51,528 bases of DNA from a virus. The stretch covers positions 1 through 51,528 of IMG/VR virus record IMGVR_UViG_3300017971_000076. One strand, written 5' to 3'. Shown here one piece after another: positions 1 through 7,059 of this stretch; within the stretch, counting starts at the first letter, position 1, and each line of letters starts with the position of its first letter. Under the pieces are notes generated by a model. It saw only the letters and a program-made list of their open reading frames with translations, had not been told where the DNA came from and made no database searches. Made by a program: the position numbers and the translations under genes.

Positions 1-123
1 CTCCAGTATGTCTACTGGTCGGATGATGACGGCGCGCACGTCATGCTGCAGATTCACGGGGGCTGTGACGTGCGCGGGGGCTACACAATGCCGGCCGCGT
101 TCGACGTGACTGACTGCGACGGA
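1..123. repeat. Terminal direct repeat, left copy
   Basis: The first 123 bases are identical to the last 123 bases of the window. An exact overlap of this kind is what an assembler leaves at the ends of a circular or circularly permuted molecule; a genuine short terminal repeat is the alternative. The genome length without the duplicate is 51,405 bp. Genes at 51210-51431 and 43-438 meet inside this repeat. Confidence 0.95.
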
Positions 124-438
124 ACTGCGATCTTCGACAACGCCCGGGCGACCATCTACTGCGATAATTGCGGGAAGTATTGGGACACGGACAACGGGTG
201 TCATTGGCTCCCGGATGGGTGTAGTGGGCAGGGGCACACGGAGTTACAAGACTACCCGGCAACCGACGAAAAGCCAGACTACCCTGCGCCGATTGTGCCC
301 GACCAGCTACGCCCACCCATGGAATTGCCTAAACGGCCGGAGCCTTGCGTGGGGGTTGTGTGGGTCGACGAAGACCGCAACGGCCATTGCCCCTATTGCG
401 GTGGGCTGTTGCACGTCGCCCCTTGGCCAGCAAGTTGA
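43..438 (+). CDS. Conserved phage protein with QIHGGCDVRGGY motif and zinc-ribbon-like cysteines
   Basis: A 131-residue acidic protein starting MLQIHGGCDVRGGYT. The motif is one I recognise from many environmental phage proteins of unknown function. Two Cys pairs (CDNC near residue 41 and CPYC near residue 118) could form a zinc ribbon. The start is doubtful: the same frame stays open upstream through the circle junction to 51391 (just after a TGA) and reads like protein (LQYVYWSDDDGAHV), but has no ATG, GTG or TTG there and no clear ribosome binding site before ATG 43. The N-terminus may be truncated, start at CTG 51391, or be damaged at the contig join. It is the seventh gene of the rightward small-protein operon. 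Confidence 0.75.
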   Translation: MLQIHGGCDVRGGYTMPAAFDVTDCDGTAIFDNARATIYCDNCGKYWDTDNGCHWLPDGCSGQGHTELQDYPATDEKPDYPAPIVPDQLRPPMELPKRPEPCVGVVWVDEDRNGHCPYCGGLLHVAPWPAS

Positions 439-505
439 ACGGCATGGGGTGAGAGTAACGCACCGACAGACAGAGCGTACCTCAACGAAAAGGGAGGTGG
501 ACACC

Positions 506-520
506 ATGACGCGCGGTTAA
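506..520 (+). promoter_or_regulatory. Four-codon mini-ORF with a strong Shine-Dalgarno
   Basis: AGGGAGGTGG at 491-500 lies five bases before ATG-ACG-CGC-GGT-TAA (MTRG). A short dyad GCGGT/ACCGC (513-517/523-527) overlaps the stop codon. The same 15 bases, CGAAAAGGGAGGTGG, recur exactly 400 bp later (886-900) before the GTG start at 908. The 176-bp gap 439-614 has no other convincing gene, so this may be a leader mini-ORF or the relic of a lost gene. Confidence 0.35.
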
Positions 521-614
521 ACACCGCAAGCCCCGAAACGCGTAACCCGGGGGTCGCAGCCGGGCGGGGCGCTTGTTTCCATGTTTCCGTTTCACACCTT
601 TGGAGAATGCACCG

Positions 615-908
615 ATGGCACATTTCTATGGGTCCTGCGAAGGCAAAGCCAAGACTCAGGCGACCCGGCTAGGGTCGCGCGCTTCCGGCATGGTGACGCA
701 ATGCGCCTCATGGTCGGGCGCGGTTCGATGCACGGCCCACGTCGACGAAAATGACGTGGATTGCGTTACGGTTGAGCTAATTCCGTGGCATGGCAATGGG
801 GTCGCGCGGCTTCTCTACTACGGCCCAATGAGTGGAGCGCAGCCGGTCACGGAAGACGAATTGCCAACCGATCCGATCAGCAGAGCGAAAAGGGAGGTGG
901 CGGCCTAG
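615..908 (+). CDS. Conserved phage hypothetical protein (MAHFYG family)
   Basis: A 97-residue protein starting MAHFYGSCEGKAKTQATRLG and containing VELIPWHGNG. This start, an RLGSRASGM-like segment and the IPWHG motif mark a small family found in phages of very different hosts; no function is known to me. The ATG at 615 follows TGGAGAA with good spacing, and is preferred over the longer frame beginning at 573. The stop (TAG 906-908) overlaps the GTG start of the next gene by one base, suggesting coupled translation. Confidence 0.85.
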   Translation: MAHFYGSCEGKAKTQATRLGSRASGMVTQCASWSGAVRCTAHVDENDVDCVTVELIPWHGNGVARLLYYGPMSGAQPVTEDELPTDPISRAKREVAA

Positions 909-1093
909 TGTCGGGAGTTGAACAGCGCAAAGACGGCTGGTGGGTGGTCGGCTTGCAGGGCGTGGAGCCTTGCGGGCCGTACTACACCCGGGCCGAAGCG
1001 GAATTAGACCGGCGCGGAATGGAGCGCACGTTCAAGCACGAGCACCGCGCCGGGTTTATCACCTGCGAATCACTGAGAAAAGGCAAGCTATGA
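908..1093 (+). CDS. Small conserved phage protein (WWVVGLQG family)
   Basis: A 61-residue protein beginning at GTG 908, directly on the preceding TAG stop and 10 bases after GGGAGGTGG. The sequence has WWVVGL, CGPYYTRAEAELDRRG and a basic C-terminus. The CGPYxTRAEAExDRRG segment is shared by short proteins in many phages; the role is unknown. A longer frame from GTG 785 would run antiparallel to the operon's spacing logic by overlapping the previous gene by 120 bases, so it was rejected. It overlaps the next start by four bases (ATGA). Confidence 0.8.
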   Translation: MSGVEQRKDGWWVVGLQGVEPCGPYYTRAEAELDRRGMERTFKHEHRAGFITCESLRKGKL

Positions 1094-1509
1094 CTGAGGC
1101 AGAATACAAGGCAATCCGCGCTCGAATCGACCGCCTGTATAAATGGCTGAATTCGATTCAAGACAAGCGTACCGGCTGGGTGAGTTATCGTCCCAGCGAC
1201 AAGCCGGCCAGTGTGCCGGACGTGACGAACGAAGAACAGAGCGCAGTGGAAGTGTACGAGTTCCTGCGCGACAAGCCCGACCGATACTTTCTCTACATCA
1301 ACGAGAAGAAGGCAAAGGCAACCACCTGGAGTGGCGAGAAGCTTGGCAAGGTGGTTTTCGGTCGCGAGTATCGCGATAACTTCGGCGGTGTTCGCGTGCC
1401 GATCGACGTGTACGCAATCAACGGGCTGCGCTATTACGGCACCTATTACAAATCGTCGGGCGACTACGCCAGAATCAAGCGCTGCAAACATCAGCAGGGG
1501 GCCGCATGA
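1090..1509 (+). CDS. Conserved phage hypothetical protein
   Basis: A 139-residue protein starting MTEAEYKAIRARIDRLYKWL. The second half (TTWSGEKLGKVVFGREYRDN, then YAINGLRYYGTYYKSSGDY) resembles a compact domain seen in environmental phage hypothetical proteins. No catalytic motif is evident. The ATG overlaps the previous stop by four bases and the end overlaps the next start by four, so it is an internal member of a tightly coupled operon. Confidence 0.8.
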   Translation: MTEAEYKAIRARIDRLYKWLNSIQDKRTGWVSYRPSDKPASVPDVTNEEQSAVEVYEFLRDKPDRYFLYINEKKAKATTWSGEKLGKVVFGREYRDNFGGVRVPIDVYAINGLRYYGTYYKSSGDYARIKRCKHQQGAA

Positions 1510-1733
1510 AAATCCCAACAAACTCGCTCCCGGACCGCAAGCCGAAGCGACCGCGCGGCAATCCCGCGGCGCAGAGATACAACCGCTACAAAAAGCGGCT
1601 GGAGGCCATCGACTTCACGCCAATGACGGCGCACACCTTAGCCGGAATCCTGCTCTACTTGGCCGACGGAACAGCAGAGCGCAGGGAAATTGTACTGAGA
1701 ACCTTCGGAGAACTGGCTAATGGTGACGCATAA
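1506..1733 (+). CDS. Small basic hypothetical protein
   Basis: A 75-residue protein with a lysine/arginine/proline-rich N-terminus (DRKPKRPRGNPAAQRYNRYK) and a predicted helical C-terminal half. I do not recognise it. It starts at an ATGA overlap with the preceding stop and its end overlaps the next gene by 14 bases. The basic head could bind nucleic acid, but nothing in the sequence proves that. Confidence 0.65.
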   Translation: MKIPTNSLPDRKPKRPRGNPAAQRYNRYKKRLEAIDFTPMTAHTLAGILLYLADGTAERREIVLRTFGELANGDA

Positions 1734-2148
1734 AGCCTGCACTCGTTGCGGGCACACTAAGCCACTGGGGGACTTCGCCCTCAAAGGCCCGGCTAGGCCC
1801 GGTGGCGCCCAGAGAGTGGCGGCAGTGTGTAAACGCTGTTTCAATACCCAACAACAGGAGAGGCGGGCCGCGGAACGGCGGGAAAGGCTTCGCAGGCTTT
1901 GTCCAATGTGCGGCAACACTCAATTGCCAACCCATACCCGCGGGCCGCTGCTGTACGAGCTTAGAGCGCAGCGGGAAAGCAAGAGGTTGCTGTCCGTTGC
2001 GATTGAATTACACGATTTGTATCTGCTCGGCGTAATCGACCATCCGCTATTTCGCGACCTAGCGAAGCGGAACAAGCGGAACCTCGTGTCGGTGTGTGGC
2101 CGGCGGTGGATTAACAGACGACGTGACGCATTAGAGAAAGGTAAGTGA
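1720..2148 (+). CDS. Zinc-ribbon protein with three CxxC pairs
   Basis: A 142-residue protein with CxxC pairs at residues 7/10, 37/40 and 61/64. The first two resemble the CTRCGxTKPLxxF...CKRC zinc ribbon that often precedes HNH or endonuclease VII domains, but no DHxH or HNH motif follows; the C-terminal half is a basic helical region. It is probably a DNA- or RNA-binding accessory protein. Its TGA overlaps the next ATG (TGATG). Confidence 0.75.
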   Translation: MVTHKACTRCGHTKPLGDFALKGPARPGGAQRVAAVCKRCFNTQQQERRAAERRERLRRLCPMCGNTQLPTHTRGPLLYELRAQRESKRLLSVAIELHDLYLLGVIDHPLFRDLAKRNKRNLVSVCGRRWINRRRDALEKGK

Positions 2149-2723
2149 TGAACAGAGAGCGATGGCTGACGGAGTGCGTTAGCGCGCTTCGTCCAATGTT
2201 CCGCGAAGCTGGACAGCCGATCCCCAAGAAGATCCGGGTCTCGTGCTCGTGGCCGTCCAGAGGGGCGCGGAAGTTAGACGGAGAGGCGTGGAGTAACGAG
2301 CACAGCCAGGATGGCTGTTTTGAGATTTTCATCTCGCCACTCTTGGACGATCCGATTGAAGTGTCGGCCGTGCTCGTTCACGAGCTAGTACACTGTGCGG
2401 TCGGATTTAAGGAAAAGCACGGCAAGCGCTTCGGCGCCCTGGCGCGGGCCGTTGGGCTTGAGGGAAAGACGGCCACTTCGGTGGCCGGTAGCGAGCTGAA
2501 AGCCGGGCTGAAGGAAATCGCCAAAGGGATCGGCCGGTATCCACACGCCCGGCTTGCGTATGCCGAGGACGATGGAAAGAAGCAATCAACTCGCATGAAG
2601 AAGCTGTCATGCCAGGACTGCGGGTATACAGTGCGCACGACGCAGAAGTGGATTGAAGTCGGGCTCCCGGTGTGCCCGTGTGGCTCCACCTTGTCTCCGG
2701 AGGACTTAGAGGAGGGGGAATAG
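2148..2723 (+). CDS. SprT-like zinc metalloprotein
   Basis: A 191-residue protein with HELVHCAVGFKEKHGKRF: the HExxH zinc site at 78-82 and a third likely ligand at H91. This is the SprT/DUF45 pattern. A C-terminal zinc ribbon has Cys 155, 158, 176 and 178. SprT-like proteins (Spartan family) cleave DNA-protein crosslinks; phage relatives are mostly uncharacterised. The ATG at 2148 is coupled to the previous stop and preceded by GAGAAAGG; GTG 2145 is an alternative adding one residue. It is the last gene of the rightward operon and is followed by a terminator. Confidence 0.8.
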   Translation: MNRERWLTECVSALRPMFREAGQPIPKKIRVSCSWPSRGARKLDGEAWSNEHSQDGCFEIFISPLLDDPIEVSAVLVHELVHCAVGFKEKHGKRFGALARAVGLEGKTATSVAGSELKAGLKEIAKGIGRYPHARLAYAEDDGKKQSTRMKKLSCQDCGYTVRTTQKWIEVGLPVCPCGSTLSPEDLEEGE

Positions 2724-2912
2724 CTTCCCGCACTTCCCAGCCCAGTCCGCGTTAGGACAAACGTAGAACTGCCCGACGCGGACCATCAGGCAGCCGCATT
2801 CCTTGCACGCCCTAGGGGTCTCTCGATCTCTAGGGCGTGTTCTTTTGCTATCTCGGAACAGTAGGCGCTGCACCTCTCGATCAGGGTGCATGGTCGGCTG
2901 ATTCTTTTGCAT
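2706..2912 (-). CDS. Small zinc-ribbon protein overlapping the methyltransferase 3' end
   Basis: A 68-residue frame whose C-terminal half looks real: ACKECGCLMVRVGQFYVCPN followed by WAGKCGKLF, with four spaced cysteines forming a zinc-ribbon pattern. Its start is unclear, because ATG 2912 or 2891 would make it overlap the methyltransferase gene by over 100 bases, while ATG 2785 (TGATG overlap with that gene's stop) would lose the first Cys pair. It also overlaps the convergent SprT gene by 18 bases. It could be the last gene of the leftward replication operon. Confidence 0.45.
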   Translation of the reverse strand: MQKNQPTMHPDREVQRLLFRDSKRTRPRDRETPRACKECGCLMVRVGQFYVCPNADWAGKCGKLFPLL

Positions 2913-3547
2913 ACACGTAGAGTAGTTCCGGACCCCGCGAAAGGATCAATAACAGCGTTCTCTCGTAGATCGGCTGTCGAAAAACGGATACACCGCTCGA
3001 CAAGACCCTCGTGTAATTGCGTAGGGCACCAGGAGCGACGTTGCTTTGAGTTTCCAACCACTCTCGGGAAATCAAATACATCCCCCGGAACACGTCCTCT
3101 TGGATCGGCTCGTTTGTCGCCACATTTCTGTCTCCAGGACTGGACTCGGATTTGATCGGGATAGAACTTTGCATGTTCATCGTGCAGCAGAAGCAGTGGC
3201 CGGTAGTTGTTGCCGAGTTGCTTCTGTTGATGCTGGCCAAAGGTGAAGGTCTGCACACACTGCCGGACCCGGAGCCAACGGAAGAGGTCGAGTAGCCGGT
3301 TGACGACCGCGCCAACCTGCGCGAACCATCGTGCATTGTAGCTTACCCACACAATGTCTGCCGAGTGGATGAACCGCCTCAACCAAGACTCGAATAGGTT
3401 AATGTATTCCCAGTCGGGCAGCTTGTCGTTCCCCTCTGTATACTTCAGGCCGATGTTGTCCGGCGGGTCCGCGAACAGGCAGGTGGCGTGCGGGAGGGTC
3501 GGCAGAACCTCCAGGCAGTCGCCGTGAATTAGGCGGTTGTTCGTCAA
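2786..3547 (-). CDS. DNA adenine/cytosine-N4 methyltransferase, beta class
   Basis: A 253-residue S-adenosylmethionine-dependent DNA methyltransferase. The catalytic motif IV comes first (ADPPDN, residues 26-31) and the cofactor motif last (DPFAGSGTT, 201-209), the order of beta-class N6-adenine or N4-cytosine enzymes. The usual DPPY is DPPD here. The segment LHEGLVERCIRFST (motif X-like) precedes DPFAGSGTT, as expected. The only possible start is TTG 3547, seven bases after GGAG and overlapping the MazG stop (TTGA). There is no restriction endonuclease nearby, so it is an orphan phage enzyme that may protect phage DNA. Confidence 0.88.
   Translation of the reverse strand: MTNNRLIHGDCLEVLPTLPHATCLFADPPDNIGLKYTEGNDKLPDWEYINLFESWLRRFIHSADIVWVSYNARWFAQVGAVVNRLLDLFRWLRVRQCVQTFTFGQHQQKQLGNNYRPLLLLHDEHAKFYPDQIRVQSWRQKCGDKRADPRGRVPGDVFDFPRVVGNSKQRRSWCPTQLHEGLVERCIRFSTADLRENAVIDPFAGSGTTLRVCKRISRPCTLIERCSAYCSEIAKEHALEIERPLGRARNAAA
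2806..2846 (+). terminator. Rho-independent terminator of the rightward operon
   Basis: Perfect 10-bp arms CACGCCCTAG (2806-2815) and CTAGGGCGTG (2830-2839) enclose a 14-nt loop, followed by TTCTTTT. It lies 83 bp after the last rightward gene and inside the 3' end of the convergent methyltransferase gene. Confidence 0.75.
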
Positions 3548-3879
3548 CGATCATCTCCGTCGCCATGTAGTACATTACGTTGCTTGCGATCAATGAGCAT
3601 GTTTATGTTACCCACAGCCACGTCTCTCATCTTGAGACCGAGGTCTGAACATAGGGCCGCCACGTACCAAAGCACGTCCCCAAGCTCTTTCTTTATTTGG
3701 GCCCGCCGGTCGTCCGTCACCAGTCCGCCGTCGTCGCGGTAGATTTTCTTTACCTTGTTGGCCACTTCGCCGGCCTCCCCTGCGAGAGCAAGTGCCGAAT
3801 AAATTACAGGCAAGTTGTCCGGGTAATTGGCTACAGTGCGAGCTTCGGTTTGGTAAGTATCAAATGTGCAAAATGTCAT
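3544..3879 (-). CDS. MazG-like nucleotide pyrophosphohydrolase
   Basis: A 111-residue all-alpha NTP pyrophosphohydrolase. The metal-binding signature is complete: EAGE (Glu35, Glu38) and ELGDVLWY (Glu65, Asp68). Enzymes of this family convert (d)NTPs to (d)NMPs and pyrophosphate, and in phages are thought to tune nucleotide pools or ppGpp-related signalling. The ATG at 3879 follows GGAGGAAG. It overlaps the SPFH gene upstream and the methyltransferase downstream by four bases each. Confidence 0.9.
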   Translation of the reverse strand: MTFCTFDTYQTEARTVANYPDNLPVIYSALALAGEAGEVANKVKKIYRDDGGLVTDDRRAQIKKELGDVLWYVAALCSDLGLKMRDVAVGNINMLIDRKQRNVLHGDGDDR

Positions 3880-4445
3880 TCTTCCTCCTCTCCATAATTG
3901 ATCCCCGGCTGGTAGCCGGTATGGTTCAAATTAACACATTGTCCCAGGTCGGCTAGCTGTGCCCGGAGCACGCGGACTCCGTACTGGGCAAGTTGAGTTC
4001 CGATCCGGCCTGTCAGCGAGCGGTTGATAGCCGTGCGGTCTTCCATCAGTTCCGCGAAGGTCTTACTGGTCACGAGGGCGCAGAGCACGGCGCACACTTC
4101 ATCGGCCAGCGAATCCTCAACGCTGTCGGTCTCGATCAGGGCCCGGGTGACGGACTCAACGTCTCTCGCGAACTCGTATCGGACCATGCAGCCCGCCACG
4201 ACGGACTTCCCGTCCGCCGTAGTGAGCGTCTTGGTCGGTGGGATTGCGGTCTGCACATTCCCTGGCCGGCTGTAGTAGCTTGTCCAGAACGGCCAGAGGA
4301 CCACTAACCCGGGGCTCCGCACGCGAACCACAGAGCCCCGGGTAATCGTCACGGCAATGTCCGTACACTCCAGGTGCTTTACCTGGGGAATCCATTGCCC
4401 GATCCATTCGGCCAGCCGGCCGATCCAAGCGAAAGCTCCCGTCAT
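3876..4445 (-). CDS. SPFH/band 7 (stomatin-like) protein
   Basis: A 189-residue protein with a short amphipathic/hydrophobic N-terminus (FAWIGRLAEWIGQWI) followed by an SPFH-type domain: an early beta strand (SPGLVVLWPF, 44-53), the turn where PPTKTLTTADGKSVV and MVRYEF lie (69-92), then helices to about residue 145 and the YGVRVLRAQLADL strand typical of prohibitin/stomatin/HflK domains. Such proteins form membrane-associated rings that scaffold proteases or signalling enzymes. It is shorter than cellular relatives and lacks the long C-terminal coiled coil. It sits between a HAD nucleotidase and MazG with four-base overlaps, which is unexpected for a membrane scaffold. Confidence 0.7.
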   Translation of the reverse strand: MTGAFAWIGRLAEWIGQWIPQVKHLECTDIAVTITRGSVVRVRSPGLVVLWPFWTSYYSRPGNVQTAIPPTKTLTTADGKSVVAGCMVRYEFARDVESVTRALIETDSVEDSLADEVCAVLCALVTSKTFAELMEDRTAINRSLTGRIGTQLAQYGVRVLRAQLADLGQCVNLNHTGYQPGINYGEEEE

Positions 4446-5086
4446 GCTTTCGCCGGTGGCCGGAGTTGAGCGCCGGTACGGTCATGTGCCCTCACAATGC
4501 GCGTTACGTCCGAAAATACCGTACCTAGCGGGTCTCGCCAGAGTTCGTGTCGAGAGTTCCACGGCCTCGGGAAGAGAGAGGCGTAGCCTCCGGCTGTACG
4601 GAAAGCATTCACGTTCTCATCGCTGTCGTCGATTAACAGCGCGACTTCGCTGGCAAGTAGATGCTTCTGAGGTCCGATCAGGAATTGTCGGTGCATCCAT
4701 TTCGGCATGTGCCTGTGAATCCATTCCATTTTGCCAGTCACGCAACCGGGATCGCGCACGGGGCTGGTAAGCAGGCAGATGTTCCGCCTCGCAACCGCCC
4801 GGCAAAATGCCAGAAGCGGCCGGAATTCCGGAGACTCCGGTGCGTCTCGCCATACCTCCGGCCCCGTAAGTTTGTCCCAAAATGCCTCCGCAGACTCGAA
4901 AGCGAGGTCGCTCCCGGTGATTGGGGTGAGGAGTGAATTTGCTGCCTTTACGATATCGAAGCCCCATTTAGGATCGTACTTTTCGAGTTCATTCGGCTCC
5001 ACTTTGCAGCCAACTCGCGACAGCGCGTGCATCGTGAATATGTTGCACACGTCGTCCAGGTCAAGAAAGATGTGAGTAATCAGCAT
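4442..5086 (-). CDS. HAD-family phosphatase, 5'(3')-deoxyribonucleotidase-like
   Basis: A 214-residue HAD hydrolase. Motif I is DLDDV (Asp9, Asp11), motif II LLTSP (Thr107), a lysine follows at 119 or 141, and motif IV is LLIDDSDENV (Asp153, Asp154). The layout fits 5'(3')-deoxyribonucleotidases, which dephosphorylate dNMPs. ATG 5086 was chosen because the longer frame begins at TTG 5119 inside the upstream gene; the ribosome binding site is weak (AAGAAAG). With MazG and the diphosphohydrolase nearby it would complete a route from dNTP to nucleoside. Confidence 0.8.
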   Translation of the reverse strand: MLITHIFLDLDDVCNIFTMHALSRVGCKVEPNELEKYDPKWGFDIVKAANSLLTPITGSDLAFESAEAFWDKLTGPEVWRDAPESPEFRPLLAFCRAVARRNICLLTSPVRDPGCVTGKMEWIHRHMPKWMHRQFLIGPQKHLLASEVALLIDDSDENVNAFRTAGGYASLFPRPWNSRHELWRDPLGTVFSDVTRIVRAHDRTGAQLRPPAKA

Positions 5087-5097
5087 AGGGGTCTTTC

Positions 5098-5520
5098 TTA
5101 TGCGGCTTTCTTGGTGCAATTAACGCAATCACAGGTATCAGGTCGTTCAACCGCGGCGTGCGCGGCTTCTGGCGGCCGACCACTAACAAGCAACTCGTGC
5201 AGGTAGCCGAATGCATTGAAGATCAATGCGCAGACAGCCTCTTCCGTGAAAATTTCGTGGCCGTCTTTCCTGTCGTGTACGTTGTATCCACGGTGCGCCA
5301 TCCACCAGTCCATGAAGTGCCGGAAGGCCGATTTGATGTACACATCGAAGCCGATTCCCTTTTGCCAGTTATCGGAGGCCCGCATCTTGCCATCAGCCTG
5401 TTTGCGGTGCTTGTGCAGATACTCGGCATACGCCCCCATGGCCACCGGCGAGAAGAATCCTTCATAGTCCAGCTTGTTCGTGTCGTCGTCACGGGTGGCT
5501 CCGGTGTCGAAAGTTCTCAT
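5098..5520 (-). CDS. dATP/dGTP diphosphohydrolase N-terminal-type protein (formerly DUF5664)
   Basis: A 140-residue protein starting MRTFDTGATRDDDTNKLDYE, with YAEYLHKHRKQADGKMRASD, NWQKG, RHFMDWWMAHRGY and a C-terminal helical segment ALIFNAFGYLHELL. These blocks are diagnostic of the very common phage family now labelled dATP/dGTP diphosphohydrolase N-terminal domain. The name comes from association with nucleotide-hydrolysing enzymes; activity of this protein is inferred. The C-terminus has a CDCVNC cluster that could bind a metal. Its ATG follows GAGGAGAAAGG. Confidence 0.85.
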   Translation of the reverse strand: MRTFDTGATRDDDTNKLDYEGFFSPVAMGAYAEYLHKHRKQADGKMRASDNWQKGIGFDVYIKSAFRHFMDWWMAHRGYNVHDRKDGHEIFTEEAVCALIFNAFGYLHELLVSGRPPEAAHAAVERPDTCDCVNCTKKAA

Positions 5521-5708
5521 TGGGTGCCTTTCTCCTCTGGGTGTAAACGGTAAAAGCTATAGTAGTCCGCGTAGTCTCCGCCTTCCTTAATGTGCTTTAG
5601 CCATAGTTCTGGTTCTGCGAAGCTAAAGATAAGTGCATGTCGAAATTCGTTCTCAGTAAGAATCGCCATACGCCTTCTTGTTTTTACGTCGAATCTGTCG
5701 ATCTTCAT
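5517..5708 (-). CDS. Small hypothetical protein
   Basis: A 63-residue protein beginning MKIDRFDVKTRRRMAILTEN and ending in an aromatic stretch (DYADYYSFYRLHPEE). I do not recognise a family. ATG 5708 follows GAGGAAGG, and both ends overlap neighbours by four bases (ATGA), which supports expression between the phosphoesterase and diphosphohydrolase genes. Confidence 0.65.
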   Translation of the reverse strand: MKIDRFDVKTRRRMAILTENEFRHALIFSFAEPELWLKHIKEGGDYADYYSFYRLHPEEKGTQ

Positions 5709-6799
5709 GCCGCCTTCCTCCTGTATTTCTTTGCTGCGTAGTTCACGCCTGAACGAGTCACGAAAATCGGAAGGGCAGCCGTCAGTCCATAGCGCCGATC
5801 AATCACGATCCAGGTCTGTGTCGGATGCTGAAAATCGGCCTTAATCTCCACGGAATACTCGCTATACCCCATCAGCGACCCGCATGAAATCCAAGTCGGA
5901 TAGTTCACGAGATGAGTGTGCCAATGGCCGAAGATATCGAAATCGACTTCCCCAGCTTTGTTCCACTGGGCAATCGCTTTATTTACTGGGATCGTAATTC
6001 CGCCTACACCACCTTGGTATCGCAGGCCGTCGCCGTGATGGAATCGCACCTTGCGGCCCATGATGGTCTGGGTGTTGTGATAGCCTTTCCCGACATCGAA
6101 ATGGACGCGGGGATTACTGGCGTAAAACCTAGCCAGTGTCATATAGAGCAGCCACTCAAAGCTGTTTTTGTAGCTGGTCTTGATTCGCTTGCGTGGAGTA
6201 GTGCGCCCGTGGTTGCCCACACACGTCGGAATGAAGATCGGCAACTTAGTTTCGCGCAATAGCAGATCAATTCCGGAGCACAGCATCTCTTGAAGGAACA
6301 CACAAGCCTCGGTAGGGCTCAGCGCATTCGATTCCTCAAGCTCCTCTAAAATGTATCCGGAAAAGAGGTCGCCAAGCAGTGGATGCCAAAGCTCCGTCAC
6401 TGGAGCCAGGGTGTTTTGCCAGTCCAGTAATCGCAGAATCTTGGCATAGAAGCGCTTGATCTTCTCTTCCGCGAGAGTAAGGTTGTGAGCGTTCTTGAAG
6501 TTCACTTGATCCGGTTCGATTCGTTCCTCAACGTGCCAATCCGTGGCCGGCACTACAGCAGCCACGCCGAGCGACTTGCCTTTCTGTTGTTTCTGGCGCT
6601 CAAAATTCTGAACCACTGGTTCTGGTTCGATTGCAAGTAACATCTGAACCTGCGCTTCAAAGTTCCTCGCGGCAGCGAGAGCGTCCGCGTACTTGCGCCG
6701 CCACTTTCGCGCTTCAGCGATGGCATTATTGCGCTTAAGCTCCAGGTCAGACCTTTCAGCTATATCCAGTAGCTTTTCTGCGTCACGCGGTCGTTTCAT
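5705..6799 (-). CDS. Calcineurin-like metallophosphoesterase
   Basis: A 364-residue protein with an N-terminal helical region (residues 1-75) and a two-metal phosphoesterase core: DWH (87-89), GDLFSG (143-148), GNHGR (195-199), HHGD (254-257) and GHWHTH (291-296). These are the five metal-binding blocks in the right order. Phage members of this family are likely nucleases or phosphodiesterases related to SbcD/Mre11, but no SbcC partner is present. Start ATG 6799 or GTG 6802 are both compatible with GGAG upstream. It is coupled to the small helical gene at 6783-7043. Confidence 0.85.
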   Translation of the reverse strand: MKRPRDAEKLLDIAERSDLELKRNNAIAEARKWRRKYADALAAARNFEAQVQMLLAIEPEPVVQNFERQKQQKGKSLGVAAVVPATDWHVEERIEPDQVNFKNAHNLTLAEEKIKRFYAKILRLLDWQNTLAPVTELWHPLLGDLFSGYILEELEESNALSPTEACVFLQEMLCSGIDLLLRETKLPIFIPTCVGNHGRTTPRKRIKTSYKNSFEWLLYMTLARFYASNPRVHFDVGKGYHNTQTIMGRKVRFHHGDGLRYQGGVGGITIPVNKAIAQWNKAGEVDFDIFGHWHTHLVNYPTWISCGSLMGYSEYSVEIKADFQHPTQTWIVIDRRYGLTAALPIFVTRSGVNYAAKKYRRKAA

Positions 6800-7043
6800 C
6801 ACTAATTAGCTCCTTAAGTTTTTCAATTACCGTCTTCACGCCACGATCAATCTGAAGGTCATAGATTAACTGCTTTGCAATCGGCTGCAACGCAACCCCG
6901 GGGTGACGGATAATCGCTTGTACAACCTCTCGGACGTACTGCCGATCCTCTTCCGGGAGGTTGTCGTACCACGATACTTTCGATGATTTGGAATGAATGC
7001 TAGCCACAAGTTCTGAAGCCGGCTTCCGTCTTTGTTTCGCCAT
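6783..7043 (-). CDS. Small helical protein paired with the phosphoesterase
   Basis: An 86-residue protein with SWYDNLPEEDRQYVREVVQA and later helices ending EKLKELISDE. The pattern suggests a compact helix-turn-helix-like fold, but I cannot name a family with certainty. It overlaps the metallophosphoesterase start by 17 bases and is preceded by AAAGGAC. The pairing suggests a common function, perhaps DNA binding for the phosphoesterase. Confidence 0.65.
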   Translation of the reverse strand: MAKQRRKPASELVASIHSKSSKVSWYDNLPEEDRQYVREVVQAIIRHPGVALQPIAKQLIYDLQIDRGVKTVIEKLKELISDETTA

Positions 7044-7059
7044 ATTGTCCCTTTGTCCT

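Noticed and set aside
3399-3593. 64-aa minus-strand frame starting MIASNVMYYM overlapping MazG and methyltransferase
   Set aside because: Out-of-frame shadow between two genes with intact catalytic motifs.
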